From assembly GCA_017311185.1 (NCBI GenBank), contig JAESUZ010003875.1, positions 3,107,501-3,171,500 of the forward strand: a stretch of 64,000 nucleotides of DNA. Direction: 5' to 3'. Below the pieces are notes generated by a model, which had not been told where the DNA came from, did no database searches, and saw only the letters and a list, made by a program, of their open reading frames with translations. Position numbers and translations under genes: made by a program. The DNA comes from Proteles cristata cristata. Its lineage: Eukaryota; Chordata; Mammalia; Carnivora; Hyaenidae. Shown piece after piece: positions 32,308-42,130 of this stretch; within the stretch, counting starts at the first letter, position 1, and each line of letters opens with the position of its first letter.

Positions 32308-32527
32308 GGGGCACCTGGGTGGCTTAGTCGGTTAAGCGTCCGACTTTTGCTTGGGTCATGATCTCACGGTTCGTGGGTTCGAGCCCCACGTCGGGCTCTG
32401 TGCTGACAGCTAGCTCAGAGCCTGGAGCCTGTTTCAGAGTCAGTATCTCCCTCTCTCTCTGACCCTCCCCTGCTCACGCTGTCTCTCTCTCTCCCGGAAA
32501 TAAATAAAAATATTTAAAAAAAAAAAA
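32308..32527 (+). mobile_element. Feliform Can-SINE, pol III boxes intact
   Basis: Head 'ggggcacctgggtggcttagtcgg' (A box tggcttagtcgg), B box ggttcgagccc at 32376-32386, core with the duplicated 'agctagctcagagcctggagcct', and tail 'aaataaataaaaatatttaaaaaa'. Short TSD agtaagag (32301-32308) with gtaagag at 32528-32534. Inserted in the middle-aged L1. Confidence 0.97.
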
Positions 32528-32884
32528 GTAAGAGTGGATGTCCTTGTTGCTTATCTTAAAGGAAGAGCTTTCAGTTTTTCACTATTTATTATATTAGCTG
32601 TGGGTTGGTTATCTATTGCATATTGTTATGTTGAAGTATGTTTTTTCTAACCCCACTTTGTTGAGAGTTGTTATCATGAATGGAAATTGAGTTTTGTCAA
32701 ATGCTTTTTCTGCATCTCTTGAGAAGATCATATGATTATATTTTGTTGTGATGAATCACATTGGTTGTGCAGGGAGTGAACTACCTTTATCTCCCTCGAA
32801 TAAATTTCACATGATGGTGTGTAGATAATTCTTTTAAAGTTTTGTTGAATGCTATTTTGTTAAGGATTTTTGCATTTATGTTCA

Positions 32885-33184
32885 TCAGGGATATTGGCCT
32901 ATAGTTTCCTTTTTTTTTTTTTTTTGTAATGTCTGTGTAGTTTTGGTATTAGGATAATGATGGCCTGGTAGAATGTATTTGGAAACTTTCTTTCCTCTTC
33001 TTTTTTTTTTAATTTTGAATAGTTTAAGAAGAATAGGAATTAATTTTTCTTTACATATTTGGGTAGAATTCACCTGTGAAGTCATCTGATTCTGGATATT
33101 GTTTGTTGGGAGTTGTTTGATTGCTGACTGAATTCCATTACTGGTAATTGGTCTGTTCGGAATTTCTATTTCGTGGTGAGTCAC
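32885..33184 (-). pseudogene. L1 ORF2 reverse-transcriptase N-terminal remnant
   Basis: A 99-codon minus-strand frame from the 'RPIT...LPT' region at the start of the L1 reverse transcriptase (EIEIPNRPITSNGIQ..., then ILLKLFKI, then a decayed 'PGHHYPNTK'). The usual SPGPDGF core is mutated (NNIQNQMTS). It belongs to the middle-aged L1. Confidence 0.75.
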
Positions 33185-33488
33185 TTTTGAAAGATTATGC
33201 TTCCAGGAAATTATCCATTTCTTCTAGGTTGTATAGTTGGCATGGAATTTTTCATAGTAGTCTCAGAATCCTTCATATTTCTGCGATAATAATTCTGTTA
33301 CATTTCAAATTTTACTTGAGGCCTCTCTTTTTCTTCATGAGTCTGGTAAAGGCTTATCAATTTTGATCTTTTCAAAGAACCAGCTCTTGGTTTCATATTT
33401 CCTTTTTGAAATCTCTATTTCATTTCTTTCCACTCCATTTTTTTATTATTCCTCTACTAACATGCAGTTTTATCCATTGTGTCTTAGT

Positions 33489-33928
33489 TCATTTAGGTGT
33501 AAAGTTAGATGGAGATTTTTCTTGTTCCTTGAGGAGTAAATTCACTGTAAATTTCATTCTTTGAACTACTTTTTCTGTGTCCCAAAGAATTTTTAGATGT
33601 GTTTTCATTTTCATTTGTCTCAATTGTTTTTTTTTAATTTGTCTCTTTTGATTTCTTTGACCCATTGGTGTTTTAGTAGAATGTTGTTTAGCCTCCAAGT
33701 ATTTCTTTTTTTTCAGTTTTTTTTTTCTTTGTAATTGCTTTCTAATTTCATACCCTTGTGGTTGGGAAAGATGTTTAATATAATTTCTATCTTCTGAAAT
33801 TTATTGAAACTTGTTTGGAGACCTAACATGTGATTTATCCGGGGGAATATTTCATGTGCACATGAAAAGAATGTATTCTGTTTTTGGATGGAATGTTCTT
33901 TATATATCTGTTGAGTATAATTTGTCAT
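33489..33928 (-). pseudogene. L1 ORF2 endonuclease C-terminal remnant
   Basis: Two minus-strand frames (33713-33928 and 33489-33698) separated by a frameshift. The first holds the decayed endonuclease end (NTFFSCAHEIFPRINHMLG, where intact L1s have an xFFSxxHxxxSRIDHILG-type motif, then NHKGMKLE). The catalytic SDH near the end of the domain has become PNHKG, so the site is dead. The second holds the following linker (LKILWDTEKVVQRMKFTVN). Confidence 0.75.
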
Positions 33929-34245
33929 TCAAAGTCAGTTTCCTTATTGAATTTTCTGTCTGGATGACCTATCCATTGATTTAAGTGGGATATTATAGTC
34001 TCCTATCTTATTTTCAACTTCTAGCTTTGTCTATCAATGTTTGATTTGTATATTCATGTGTTCCTATATTTATAATTTTTATTACTGGATTGATTCATTT
34101 ATCATTATGTAATGTCCTTCTTTGTCCCTTGTTATAGTCTTTGTTTTAAAGTCTACATAAAGTCTATTTTGTCTAAGAGAAGTATTGTCCCCTGGCTTTT
34201 TTTTTTTTTTTTTTTTTTTACTGCTATTTGCATGGAAAATCTTTT

Positions 34246-34744
34246 TTTTCCTTTAATTTTGAATTTTTTTAAATTTTTTTTTAATGTTTTTTATTTATTT
34301 CCTAGGAGAGAGAGAGAGAGACAGCGTGAGCAGGGGAGGGTCAGAGAGAGAGGGAGTCACAGACTGAAACAGGCTCCAGGCTCTGAGCTGGCAGTCAGCA
34401 CAGAGCCCGACGCGGGGCTCGAACCCACGAACTGCAAGATCATGACCTAAGTGAAAGTCGGACGCTTAACCGACTAAGCCACCCAGGCGCCCCTTTTTCC
34501 TTTAATTTTGAAAGAGAACATGGTAAACTGGGGGAAGGACAGAGATGGAGGGAGGGAGCAGGGGAGAGAGAGAGAGAGAGACAGAGACAGAGATGACAGA
34601 GACAGAGAGAGAACAAGAACCATAGCATGCTCCACACTGTCAGTGCATAGCCCTGTGTGGGGTTTGAACTCCTGAACCATGAGATCATGACCTGAGCTGA
34701 GACCAACAGTCAGACATTTAACCAACTGAGCCACCTAGATACCC
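34246..34744 (-). mobile_element. Older Can-SINE, host of another SINE
   Basis: The head end at 34715-34744 is 'taaccaactgagccacctagataccc', with a decayed body (34512-34714). The tail continues to the left as 'ttttcctttaattttgaaag', interrupted by the inner SINE. The outer TSD is perfect: catggaaaatctttt at 34231-34245 and 34745-34759. Inserted in the endonuclease region of the middle-aged L1. Confidence 0.93.
34264..34493 (-). mobile_element. Young Can-SINE nested in an older Can-SINE
   Basis: Clean copy: tail 'tttttttaatgttttttatttattt', GA-rich tract, core 'ctccaggctctgagctggcagtcagcacagagcccg', intact B box (gggctcgaacc, 34416-34426) and head 'accgactaagccacccaggcgcccc'. TSD tttttcctttaattttgaa (19 bp) at 34245-34263 and 34494-34512, which is sequence of the outer SINE's tail. 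Confidence 0.96.
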
Positions 34745-34990
34745 CATGGAAAATCTTTTCCATCTTTTCACGTTCAGTCTGTATATGTCTTTATGTCTGA
34801 AGTGAGTTTCTTACAGACAGCATATAGATGGGTCTCAGTCTTTTTTTTTTTAATTCAGTAGTCACCCTATGGGTTTTTTTATTTCTGTTTTTTGTTTGCT
34901 TGTTTGCTTTTTGGAGCATTTTGATCATTTACATTTATTTAAAGAAATTACCTACAAGTACTTATTGTCATTTTGTTAATTGTTTTCTGG
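34745..34990 (-). pseudogene. L1 ORF2 endonuclease N-terminal remnant
   Basis: The reverse complement reads as the beginning of L1 ORF2: a decayed 'THFRHKDTYRL' type block at 34760-34820 and the 'ITLNVNGLN' type start at about 34920-34980 (the + strand has 'agcattttgatcatttacatttatttaaag'). No open frame survives. Confidence 0.65.
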
Positions 34991-35461
34991 TATTTTTTGT
35001 AGTTCTTCTCTCTTCCTTCTCTTGCTCTCTTCCCTCGTGCTTGATGACCTACTCTAGTGTTATGTTTAGATTTCTTTCTTTTTTGTATTATCTATTACAG
35101 GTTTCAGTTTGTGGTGACCATGGGGCTCATATATAACATCATAAATAAATAGCAGTCTATATTAAGTTGCTGGTCGCTTAAGTTTAAGCGCATCCTAGAA
35201 ATCGTACATTTTTATTCCCCCTTCCATATTTTAGGTATACAATGTCATATTTTACATTTTGAGTCCTTTAACTAATTTATGTAAAGTTGATTTCATTAGT
35301 TTTGTCTGTTGAAAGACAAGATTTATAAGTGACGATCTACTACCTTTATTATGTTTGCTTTTACTTCTCAATTTTTTTCACTTCATATTTTTCTTATAAT
35401 TAGTACCTTTTTGTATGTGCTTAAAGAAGTTCCTTTTAACATTTATTGTAAGGTCAGTTTA

Positions 35462-35663
35462 GGGGCACCTGGGGAGCTCAGCCAGTTAGGTGTCCGACTT
35501 CGGCTTGGGTCATGATCTCATGGTCTGGGAGTTTGAGCTCTGCATCAGGCTCTGTGCCGACAGCTCAGAGCCTGTAGCCTGCTTTGGATTCTGTTTTCCT
35601 CTCTTTCTGCCCATCCCCCACTCACACTCTGTCTCTCTCAAATAAATAAATGTTTAAAAACTT
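35462..35663 (+). mobile_element. Feliform Can-SINE
   Basis: 'ggggcacctggggagctcagccagttagg' head, 'gctctgtgccgacagctcagagcctgtagcctgctttgg' core, tail 'caaataaataaatgtttaaaaact'. Perfect 13-bp TSD tgtaaggtcagtt at 35447-35459 and 35664-35676. Inserted in the ORF1-side part of the middle-aged L1. Confidence 0.96.
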
Positions 35664-36336
35664 TGTAAGGTCAGTTCAGTGGAAATAAACATCTTTAACA
35701 TTTGTCTATCTTCAGAATTAAAGGAGAGAAAGAATTTGCAGGGTAAGGTATTCTTGGCTGTAGGTTTTTACTTTTCAGCACTTCAAATATATCCTGCCAT
35801 ACCCTTCTGGCCGGCTTCTGGTGAAGAATCAGTTGATAGCTTAATGAGATTTTGTCTTAAATGTAAGTAGTTACTTCTCTCTAGCTGCTTTTAAAATTCT
35901 AGTTTTAATTTTTGACATCTTAATTGTATGTCACAGTGTACACCTCTGTGGGGTCTTGTTTGGGACTCTGTTTTTTTCTGAAACTGGATTTCTATTTTCT
36001 CCAGCTTAAGGAGGCCATCTTGGACCCCTCAACTTACATTGGTAGTTTTAAATATTCTTTTATTTCTAATGAGTCTGGTTACAGTCTTATCAATTTTATT
36101 GAGCTGCCAGTGAAACAGGTAATTTTTTAAAAAATTTTTGTTATTTGCCTTTTTTTGTTCAGCATTGTTTCCTGCCTTCTCCTTTGAATTTAATTTGCTC
36201 TTCATTTTTTGATCTTAAGGTGAAATACTGTGAAATTGCCTTGACTTTTTTCTCCTAATTTAATCATTCAATGCTATCCATTTTCCTGTAAGCAACTTTA
36301 GAGTGCTTTAGGATGTTTTATTTGCATCACACTTTT

Positions 36337-36553
36337 TTTAACTTACCATTTTTTAAAGTTTGTTTATTTTGGGAGAGACTGAGAAAATGAGTGGGGGAGG
36401 GGCCGTGAGAGAGGGAGGTCCCCTAAGCAGGTTCTGTGCTACCAAAGCAGAGCCCAGTGCAGCGCTCAAACTCTGGAAACTGGGTTTGTGATCATAACCT
36501 GAGTTGATACTAAGAGTCAGGTGCCTAACCGGTTGAACTACCCAGGCCCTCAG
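36337..36553 (-). mobile_element. Older, diverged Can-SINE
   Basis: Reverse orientation, with head 'aaccggttgaactacccaggccctc' and body 'accaaagcagagcccagtgcagcgctcaaactctgg'. Imperfect TSD: ttgcatcacactttt (36322-36336) and ttgcatcccacatttt (36554-36569). Confidence 0.9.
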
Positions 36554-36864
36554 TTGCATCCCACATTTTGATGCATTTTCATTTCATTCCATTTAAATGT
36601 ATTTTCTAATTTGTGCTTTTTTTGTTCAAGTTATGTGTATTTAGAAATCATGGTTTAACTTAAAATATTTGATAAGGCTTCTTGCAGATATTATTCTGTT
36701 ACTGGTTTTTAGTTTAATGCCATTGTTGTCAAAAAACACACCTCCTACTACTTCAATTCCCCTTCAGCTTATTGGGACTTAGTTCATTGATCCACAATTT
36801 ATCTGGGTAAAAATTCTGAGTGCACTTAGAAAGGATACGCAGTCTGCTGTTGCTTGGAGTGTTC

Positions 36865-37072
36865 TTTTTTTTTTTTTTTATGTTATTATTGAGATAGAAA
36901 CAGAGCATGAGTGAGGGAGGGCTAGAAAGAGAGGGAGACACAGAATCAGAAGCAGGCTCCAGGCTCTGAGCTGTCAGCACAGAGCCCGACGTGGGGCTAG
37001 AGCCCACAAACTGTGAGTTCATGACCTGAGCCGAAGTCAGACGCTCAACTGACAGAGCCACCCAGGCGCCCC
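36865..37072 (-). mobile_element. Feliform Can-SINE
   Basis: T run at 36864-36879, then 'tgttattattgagatag', GA tract, core 'ctccaggctctgagctgtcagcacagagcccgacgtgggg' and head 'ctgacagagccacccaggcgcccc'. Confidence 0.96.
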
Positions 37073-37359
37073 TTTCTATAAAAGTCTTACGTTAGGTTAT
37101 CTTGGGTGATGGTATTAAATCTATGTTCTAAGTAATTTTCTACTTGTTCTATCAATTATTGGGACAGGAGGGTTGAAATCTCTAGCAATAATTATAGATT
37201 TGTCTGTTTTATCTTTTAGCAGTTTTGCTTCATGGTTTGAAGTTGTTTTTAGATAAATACAAAAGTAGGATTCTGTTCTTAAGGTGTCCTTTATCATTAT
37301 GAAATGTCACTTTTAGTCAGATTCATCACCTAACAGCCTTTAAAAAACAAAACAAAACT

Positions 37360-37579
37360 GGGGCGCCTGGGTGGCTTAGTCGGTTAAGCGTCTGACTTTC
37401 ACTTCGGTCATGATCTCGTGGTTTGTGGGTTCGAGCCCCGCGTCGGGCTCTGTGCTGACTGTCAGCTCAGAGCCTGGAGCCTATTTCAGAGTCTGTGTCT
37501 TCCTCTCTCTCTGACCCTCCCCTGCTCACACTGTCTCTCTCTCTCCTAGAAATAAATAAAAATTAAAAAAAAAAAAAAA
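37360..37579 (+). mobile_element. Feliform Can-SINE, pol III boxes intact
   Basis: 'ggggcgcctgggtggcttagtcgg' head with A box, B box ggttcgagccc (37428-37438), core 'gtgctgactgtcagctcagagcctggagcct', tail 'aaataaataaaaatt' plus an A15 run. Preceded by an aaacaaaac-rich stretch that obscures the TSD. Confidence 0.97.
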
Positions 37580-37739
37580 CTTAGTAATGGATTGGTTTTA
37601 ATGGAGGGAGAGAATCTTCACCTTCTTTATTCTCTTAAACATGAAGGTATAGGAAGCTATAAAATGAGGCAGTCACTCTAGAAATAGACTCTTTCCTGAT
37701 TAAAAAGATTCCATGGCACCATGTTTTCTATAGGGCACT

Positions 37740-37862
37740 TTCCAGTCATTTTGCTAGAATGTCCTTCCATGGCCTAAGTACTTGGTCTGTCTTGTCCATC
37801 ACTGTATGTACGTCTAGAAAAGTGTCTGGAACATGGTAGGTACTTAATTGCTTAATATGAAG
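37740..37862 (+). repeat. L2 3'-end fragment
   Basis: 'ttgtccatcactgtatgtacgtctagaaaagtgtctggaacatggtaggtacttaattg' is the L2 terminal sequence with few changes. Confidence 0.65.
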
Positions 37863-38214
37863 TCTAGACACCTTAACAATGGTATTCAAAGCTGATGAAA
37901 GCTGACCTTAGGCTCATTTATCTCTACCTCCTGGCCTTGGGAATCCTGTTGGGCTATGGGATGAGATAGAATAAGTTGTCAAAATCCAGTCTTTAAAAAC
38001 AGCATGTAACCAAAGGTGGTTTGAGGAGCAACATGCCAGGAAAAGACAGGGTGAAATCTTGGATACATGGCAGGGATGATCCTAGGCATTTGTTACGAAG
38101 CTTCTTTAACAGAAACGTCAGTGTAGTGTTATTCTAGTGAAATCCATATGGGATCTTTTCAGGATCCAGAAGTAAATGGAAATATGAGGTGAAGGTTATA
38201 ATAGCAAGTAATTT
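37863..38214. other. Unique DNA, no feature seen
   Basis: No repeat or gene is recognised. Confidence 0.45.
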
Positions 38215-38292
38215 TTTTTACATAATGTATTGTCAAGTTAGCTAACATACAGTGTATACAGTGTGTTCTTGGTTTCAGAGGGTAGATTCCCA
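38215..38292 (-). mobile_element. 78-bp L1 3'-tip insertion
   Basis: 'tttacataatgtattgtcaagttagctaacatacagtgtatacagtgtg' is the reverse complement of a carnivore L1 3' end. It stops after ~75 bp. Flanked by atagcaagtaattt (38201-38214) and atagaaagtaattt (38293-38306), a 14-bp TSD with one mismatch. Confidence 0.85.
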
Positions 38293-38559
38293 ATAGAAAG
38301 TAATTTCTTTTGACATTTGTTGTGGGCCATACCGCTTGTACTGAATGTCTAGGCTTGGCTCTAATAGACTCTACCCTGTGGCCCTAGAAATCCTACTTTT
38401 AAATCCTATGGCACTAATTGTCCATTCGTGACCACTGTATACATTCGTATCACCTTTGATCCTGTTTCTTCTCTCTAGAATAAATTCTCTTTCACACCCC
38501 CTTTCCAGACGACCTAGCTGGTTGAAATCTTACTTCTTATGAGTAGGATCAACTGTTAC

Positions 38560-38825
38560 CTTTGGAAACTTCCTGTCCTTCCTGTCCCCTGTAGGTGAAA
38601 TTAACTTCTCTTCTGTTTTTCAAACCCCTTTTATTTTGGCACCTCTCTAGCAATTACCATGTTCCATTACAATTTTTGTTTGTGTCTCTTCCCTAGATAT
38701 CATGGAGTCTTCTTATAAATAAAAGACCTATTCTCAAGATTCCTTCTGAGTCTTTGTGCCTAGGATAGTGTCCAGGACACAAATTATTAAGTCTCTTCTA
38801 ATGAATTAGTTGAGGGAGTGAATGT
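38560..38825 (+). repeat. L2 fragment
   Basis: 'cctctctagcaattaccatgttccattacaatttttgtttgtgtctcttcc' and 'ctgagtctttgtgcctaggatagtgtccaggacacaaattatt' follow the L2 3' end order. Confidence 0.5.
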
Positions 38826-39099
38826 TACATAATCACCAAGTTCCCTTCCAATTTAGACATTGCTGGGTCTGTGGCCTGGATGGCTACTCTGACTCATAAT
38901 TATTTCATGACACCCTAGAACCTAGCAGTTAATTCACCTATCAAAAACTGAATGAGAGGAATACAGTGAACTTAGGGAAAGAATGATGGTTTTGTTTAGA
39001 TTTTATTATCAGAGTAAACAATCTGCTTTTGTCAAAGGGACAAAACCTGTGAGAAACCAACTTCAGTAGTGTTAGGAAATGTAACTCAAATAATGGAAT

Positions 39100-39400
39100 G
39101 CTGCTGCTTAGCCATCAAATTGGCAAAATTTAAAAAGTTGTAGTAACTAATGCTGGTGGAGATGCAGAAAAATAACTGACCTATATTACTGAAATGTGAA
39201 GTACAACTTCATAGTAGCTGCTAAGCTATATATACCCTTTACCCGATAATCCTACTCCTGAAAATCTATTCTGTAGAATAAAAGTTTGAGGATATATGTA
39301 CAGAATGGTCTTTTCAGCATTAGTTAGAGTTTAAAGCCCACTGGTTGAAAATAATACTCCTCGATAGTGGAATGGTTGACAAAAATTCTATTAAGGGAAG
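39100..39400 (+). repeat. Ancient L1 ORF2 remnant
   Basis: 'gctggtggagatgcagaaaaataactg', 'ctttacccgataatcctactcctgaaaatctattctgtagaataaaag' and 'gtcttttcagcattagttagagtttaaag' follow the order of the ORF2 3' region of an old L1M. No frame is left. Confidence 0.55.
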
Positions 39401-39508
39401 AGTTGGTGGTAGGACCTTTATTTTAGAAAGGAAGAGAAAAGATAAAGTACTGCTGGCTAAAGACTCCTTGCTTGGACATGGAAAGATCTATATTCCAGGG
39501 GTCTTTGA

Positions 39509-39532
39509 TTTTTTTTTTTTTTTTTTTTTTTT
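39509..39532. repeat. Poly(T) tract, 24 nt
   Basis: An uninterrupted T run followed by gtgggggg. It is not clearly the tail of any element: no L1 or SINE sequence starts on either side and no TSD was seen. Confidence 0.9.
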
Positions 39533-39721
39533 GTGGGGGGAGTAATGGTATGAAGTAGAGAAGGATAAAGACAAAAGAGATAAGAAACTGCAAAGGAATG
39601 ATTGACATTAGATTAATGGAAAAGCCAGCATGTTCCATTATATCTAAGATAGTATACAAATGTACAAATGCATAGAAAGTAGCATGAAGAAATGAAAACA
39701 TTGATTTAAAAATGGCAGGGA

Positions 39722-39932
39722 GGGATGCCTGGGTGGCTCAGTGGGTTAAACGTCCAACTTTAGCTCAGGTCATGATCTCACGGTTTGTGGGTTTGAGCCT
39801 CGAGTCAGACTCTGTGCTGACAGCTCAGAGCCTGGAGCCTGTTTCAGGCTGTGTCTCCCTCTCTCTCTCTGACCCTCCCCTGCTCACGTGTGCCCTCCCT
39901 CTCCCCCTCCCAGAAATAAAGAAAACATTAAG
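39722..39932 (+). mobile_element. Feliform Can-SINE
   Basis: Head 'ggatgcctgggtggctcagtggg', B-box region ggtttgagcct (mutated), core 'gacagctcagagcctggagcctgtttc', tail 'aaataaagaaaacattaag'. Perfect 12-bp TSD aaatggcaggga at 39710-39721 and 39933-39944. Confidence 0.97.
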
Positions 39933-40030
39933 AAATGGCAGGGAGTTTGCCTCCCCCCTTTTTATGCTTTTGTCATTTTGATATATCCATAACCATATTA
40001 AAACAAAAAATGAAACCGTTATTTTCTTTT

Positions 40031-40275
40031 TTTAAAAAAATTTTTAATGTTTTGTTTCTGATATAGAGAAGGGAGGGGGAGGGAGGGAGACAGAGAGAGA
40101 GAGACAGTGTGAGCAGGGAAGGGTCAGAGAGAGAGGGAGATACAGAATCTGAAACCGGCTCCTGGCTCTGAGGTGTCAGCACAGAGCCCTATGTGGGGCT
40201 TGAACCCAGGAACTGTGAGATCATGACCTGAGCTGAAGTCGGATGCTTAACCGACTGAGCCACCCAGGTGTCCCT
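40031..40275 (-). mobile_element. Feliform Can-SINE
   Basis: Tail 'tttaaaaaaatttttaatgttttg', long GA-rich tract, core 'ggctcctggctctgaggtgtcagcacagagccc', head 'accgactgagccacccaggtgtccc'. Flanking words around gaaac..gttattttc (40012-40026 and 40276-40291) are probably a degraded TSD. Confidence 0.96.
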
Positions 40276-40469
40276 GAAACAAAGTTATTTTCAAGAAAGC
40301 TGTTGACGTTACAGAACTGCCTTTTAGTATAGTCTTGTTTTTTTTTTTTAATCAAAGCAGAAAAGAAAAATACACATATATGCATACACACACCTTTTGT
40401 ATCAGAAGGTAAGAGCTCCTCTCACGGAGTAGGACACTATAATACACAGAAAGGTGTTCTTAATTTGGT

Positions 40470-40655
40470 TACTATTCTACTCCATACCTACTCTCTCCAC
40501 TGATCCTAAGACCAATATCTCTTGTGAACCTCTAGGCTGTAAGCTCTTGAAGACACACACTTTCTCTTCATCTTTGTAAACCCCACACTATGTATGTATG
40601 TATGTATGTATGTATGTATGTATGTATGCAGTAAATTCATGATGTATTGAAAGGA
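40470..40655 (+). repeat. L2 3'-end fragment with internal microsatellite
   Basis: 'cctctaggctgtaagctcttgaagacacacactttctcttcatctttgtaaacccca' precedes, and 'gcagtaaattcatgatgtattgaaagg' follows, the TATG repeat, in L2 order. The microsatellite seems to have grown out of the 'catagtaggtgctc' segment. Confidence 0.6.
40589..40628. repeat. (TATG)10 tetranucleotide repeat
   Basis: Ten perfect TATG units. Tetranucleotide arrays of this purity are often polymorphic. Confidence 0.97.
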
Positions 40656-41869
40656 AAGGGATGAAGCTGAATGAATACCATTTGGAGAATCAAAATGGAA
40701 AACACACTTGTGAAGAACAAAATCGGGGCACTTGGCCCAACACAGTCACTTACTGATTGACAATTAAAAAAATAATGCATTAATCTTGTATTTTCTATGG
40801 GGTAAGAACTGGAATATCCAAGACCTATATAAAGATATAGATTGCCTTGATGAATGCAGCTGTACTGCATCAATTACCAAAAAAAAAAAAAAAAGACTAT
40901 CCTATTCTAGAAATACAAAACAGTAACAATTTTATTTTCAATTAAATAGCATCTAAGGTGACAACATATTATTGACCTACTTATGATCTTTATATAATAA
41001 CCTACATACAATTCACCTTCATTTAATCAAGCACTTTGAGAATTGTGAAATGCTCTCCAGAATGGCTTCTGTGCTCTTCTTTAATAAGCAAGTGTGTCAT
41101 TTGTTGTGCTGTCTCTCTACTGCCCCACCCCCAGCACTGTGCCACCCAGCCCCTTTTCTCAGCTGGCAAGCACAGGCCCCAGATGCCAAGCTGTGGAAGA
41201 TATTTTATCTGCTGCATCTGGTTCCTTCGTAGATTCGACAGGCCTCTGTGCTGGCAGCTTCAGAAATGCCTTTGGGCTTGTCACATGGTGAAAACTCCCA
41301 ACTGGCTGGCTGAATTGCCAACCATGCTTTGGCTTGCTGGAAAGAAGGCAGAAACAGCACTTTTTGTCCACTTCCTGATAACCTCTCCTGTAAAGGATCA
41401 ATTGCTTCTGATCTGAAAAATATATTCCCATAGGGCAGCCCTGGTTTGAGGGGGAATTGCATCCTCTTGATACAAACTTGCAAATAGTACATGACTGAGT
41501 TTTGCTTCCTTGGCCAGAGAGGAAATCCCCAGCAATTTGGACTTTAGTGTGTCCATTCTGAAATTAAATTCAGAAAGCATCAGCATTTTAGAATTGGATG
41601 GAAAATTAAGAATCAGCAGATCCATCTTCTTAATTTATCTGATGAAGAAACTTGGGCTCTGAAAGCAGGAGGGATTTGGCCAAGGTACATCGAAAGTAGG
41701 ACAAAAGAAGTGATTGATCCTTGGGGAATGCTGGGGGTGGGGAAATAGGAAAGCAAATGGGAGTAGGTCATTTGCTTGTAAATGAAAGACCGGAGAAAAC
41801 TCTTGGAGTTGGTGAAGCTGGGGGTGAGCCCAGCAGACAGGGAAAGCCAGTCTCTGTGGTAATGCTGAC
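40656..41869. other. Unique, relatively GC-rich, frame-dense DNA
   Basis: From about 41030 to 41880 several frames are open at once on both strands (e.g. 41036-41416 plus, 126 codons; 41205-41492 minus, 95 codons; 41159-41431 minus, 90 codons; 41613-41879 minus, 88 codons). No protein family is recognised, and opposing open frames argue that low stop density comes from base composition. No repeat family is recognised. 41590-41690 vaguely resembles a MIR-class core ('tctgatgaagaaacttgggctctgaaagc'). Confidence 0.5.
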
Positions 41870-42010
41870 CCTGCCACATCCAAGCTATTTGACCTTAAAT
41901 TGAACTTCTATATGCTAGTTCCTTGTTCTAAAAACAAAACAGCTTGTTAGTCACAGATCCTAACCTGATTGGCTGTTTTTGAGGATTAAATGAGATAATG
42001 TATAATGTTG
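41870..42010 (+). repeat. MIRb-like fossil
   Basis: 'ccaagctatttgaccttaaattgaac' and 'ctgtttttgaggattaaatgagataatgtataatgttg' match MIRb order. Confidence 0.6.
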
Positions 42011-42044
42011 CCAAGGTTTAGGCTTATGTTTACTTTTTTTTTCC

Positions 42045-42130
42045 AATAAGTATTTGAGAGCTTACCATGTGATGGGCACTGTGCTAAATGCCTGATAGAT
42101 GGATCAGCGAATGAGAACAGGCTTGTAAAA
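42045..42130 (-). repeat. L2 3'-end remnant
   Basis: 'caataagtatttgagagcttaccatgtgatgggcactgtgctaaatgcctgatagatgg' is the reverse-complement L2 end (aaatatttattgagcacctactatgtgccaggcac...). Confidence 0.55.

Larger units (their letters stand above)
29369..36037 (-). mobile_element. Middle-aged L1 with multiple nested insertions
   Basis: Reverse orientation. The 3' UTR starts at 29369 ('aattgaagtacaatcaacacacagtattatattagtttcagg'). ORF2 C-terminal, RT and endonuclease regions run 30449-34980, ORF1-like sequence follows to ~35980, and a 5' tip 'ggaggccatcttggacccctc' lies at 36010-36030 (L1 5' ends read ggggtccaagatggcc on the sense strand). Imperfect TSD: actggtatttttttaa (29355-29370) and attggtagttttaa (36038-36050 region). 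Most of the 5' UTR/ORF1 is missing between ~35985 and 36005. Interrupted by a twin-primed L1 (29576-30434) and by SINEs at 32308, 34246/34264 and 35462. Roughly 4.8 kb of own sequence remains. Coding frames are destroyed. Confidence 0.85.
36038..37345 (-). repeat. Ancient L1 (L1M type), right part
   Basis: Continuation of the element that ends at 29354: 'ttatttctaatgagtctggttacagtcttatcaattttattgagctgcc', 'ctacttgttctatcaattattgggacaggagggttgaaatctctagc' and 'ctttatcattatgaaatgtc' are reverse-complement ORF2/endonuclease segments of an old L1. Two SINEs are inserted (36337-36553 and 36865-37072), and a third lies at its right edge. Confidence 0.75.

Noticed and set aside
39509..39532. Poly(T) run as the tail of a minus-strand retrotransposon or processed pseudogene
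   Set aside because: No element sequence follows on the right and no target duplication was found, so it is listed only as a homopolymer.
41036..41416. 126-codon plus-strand frame as a possible exon
   Set aside because: Simultaneously open frames on the other strand and no family match. Kept only as a compositional finding.
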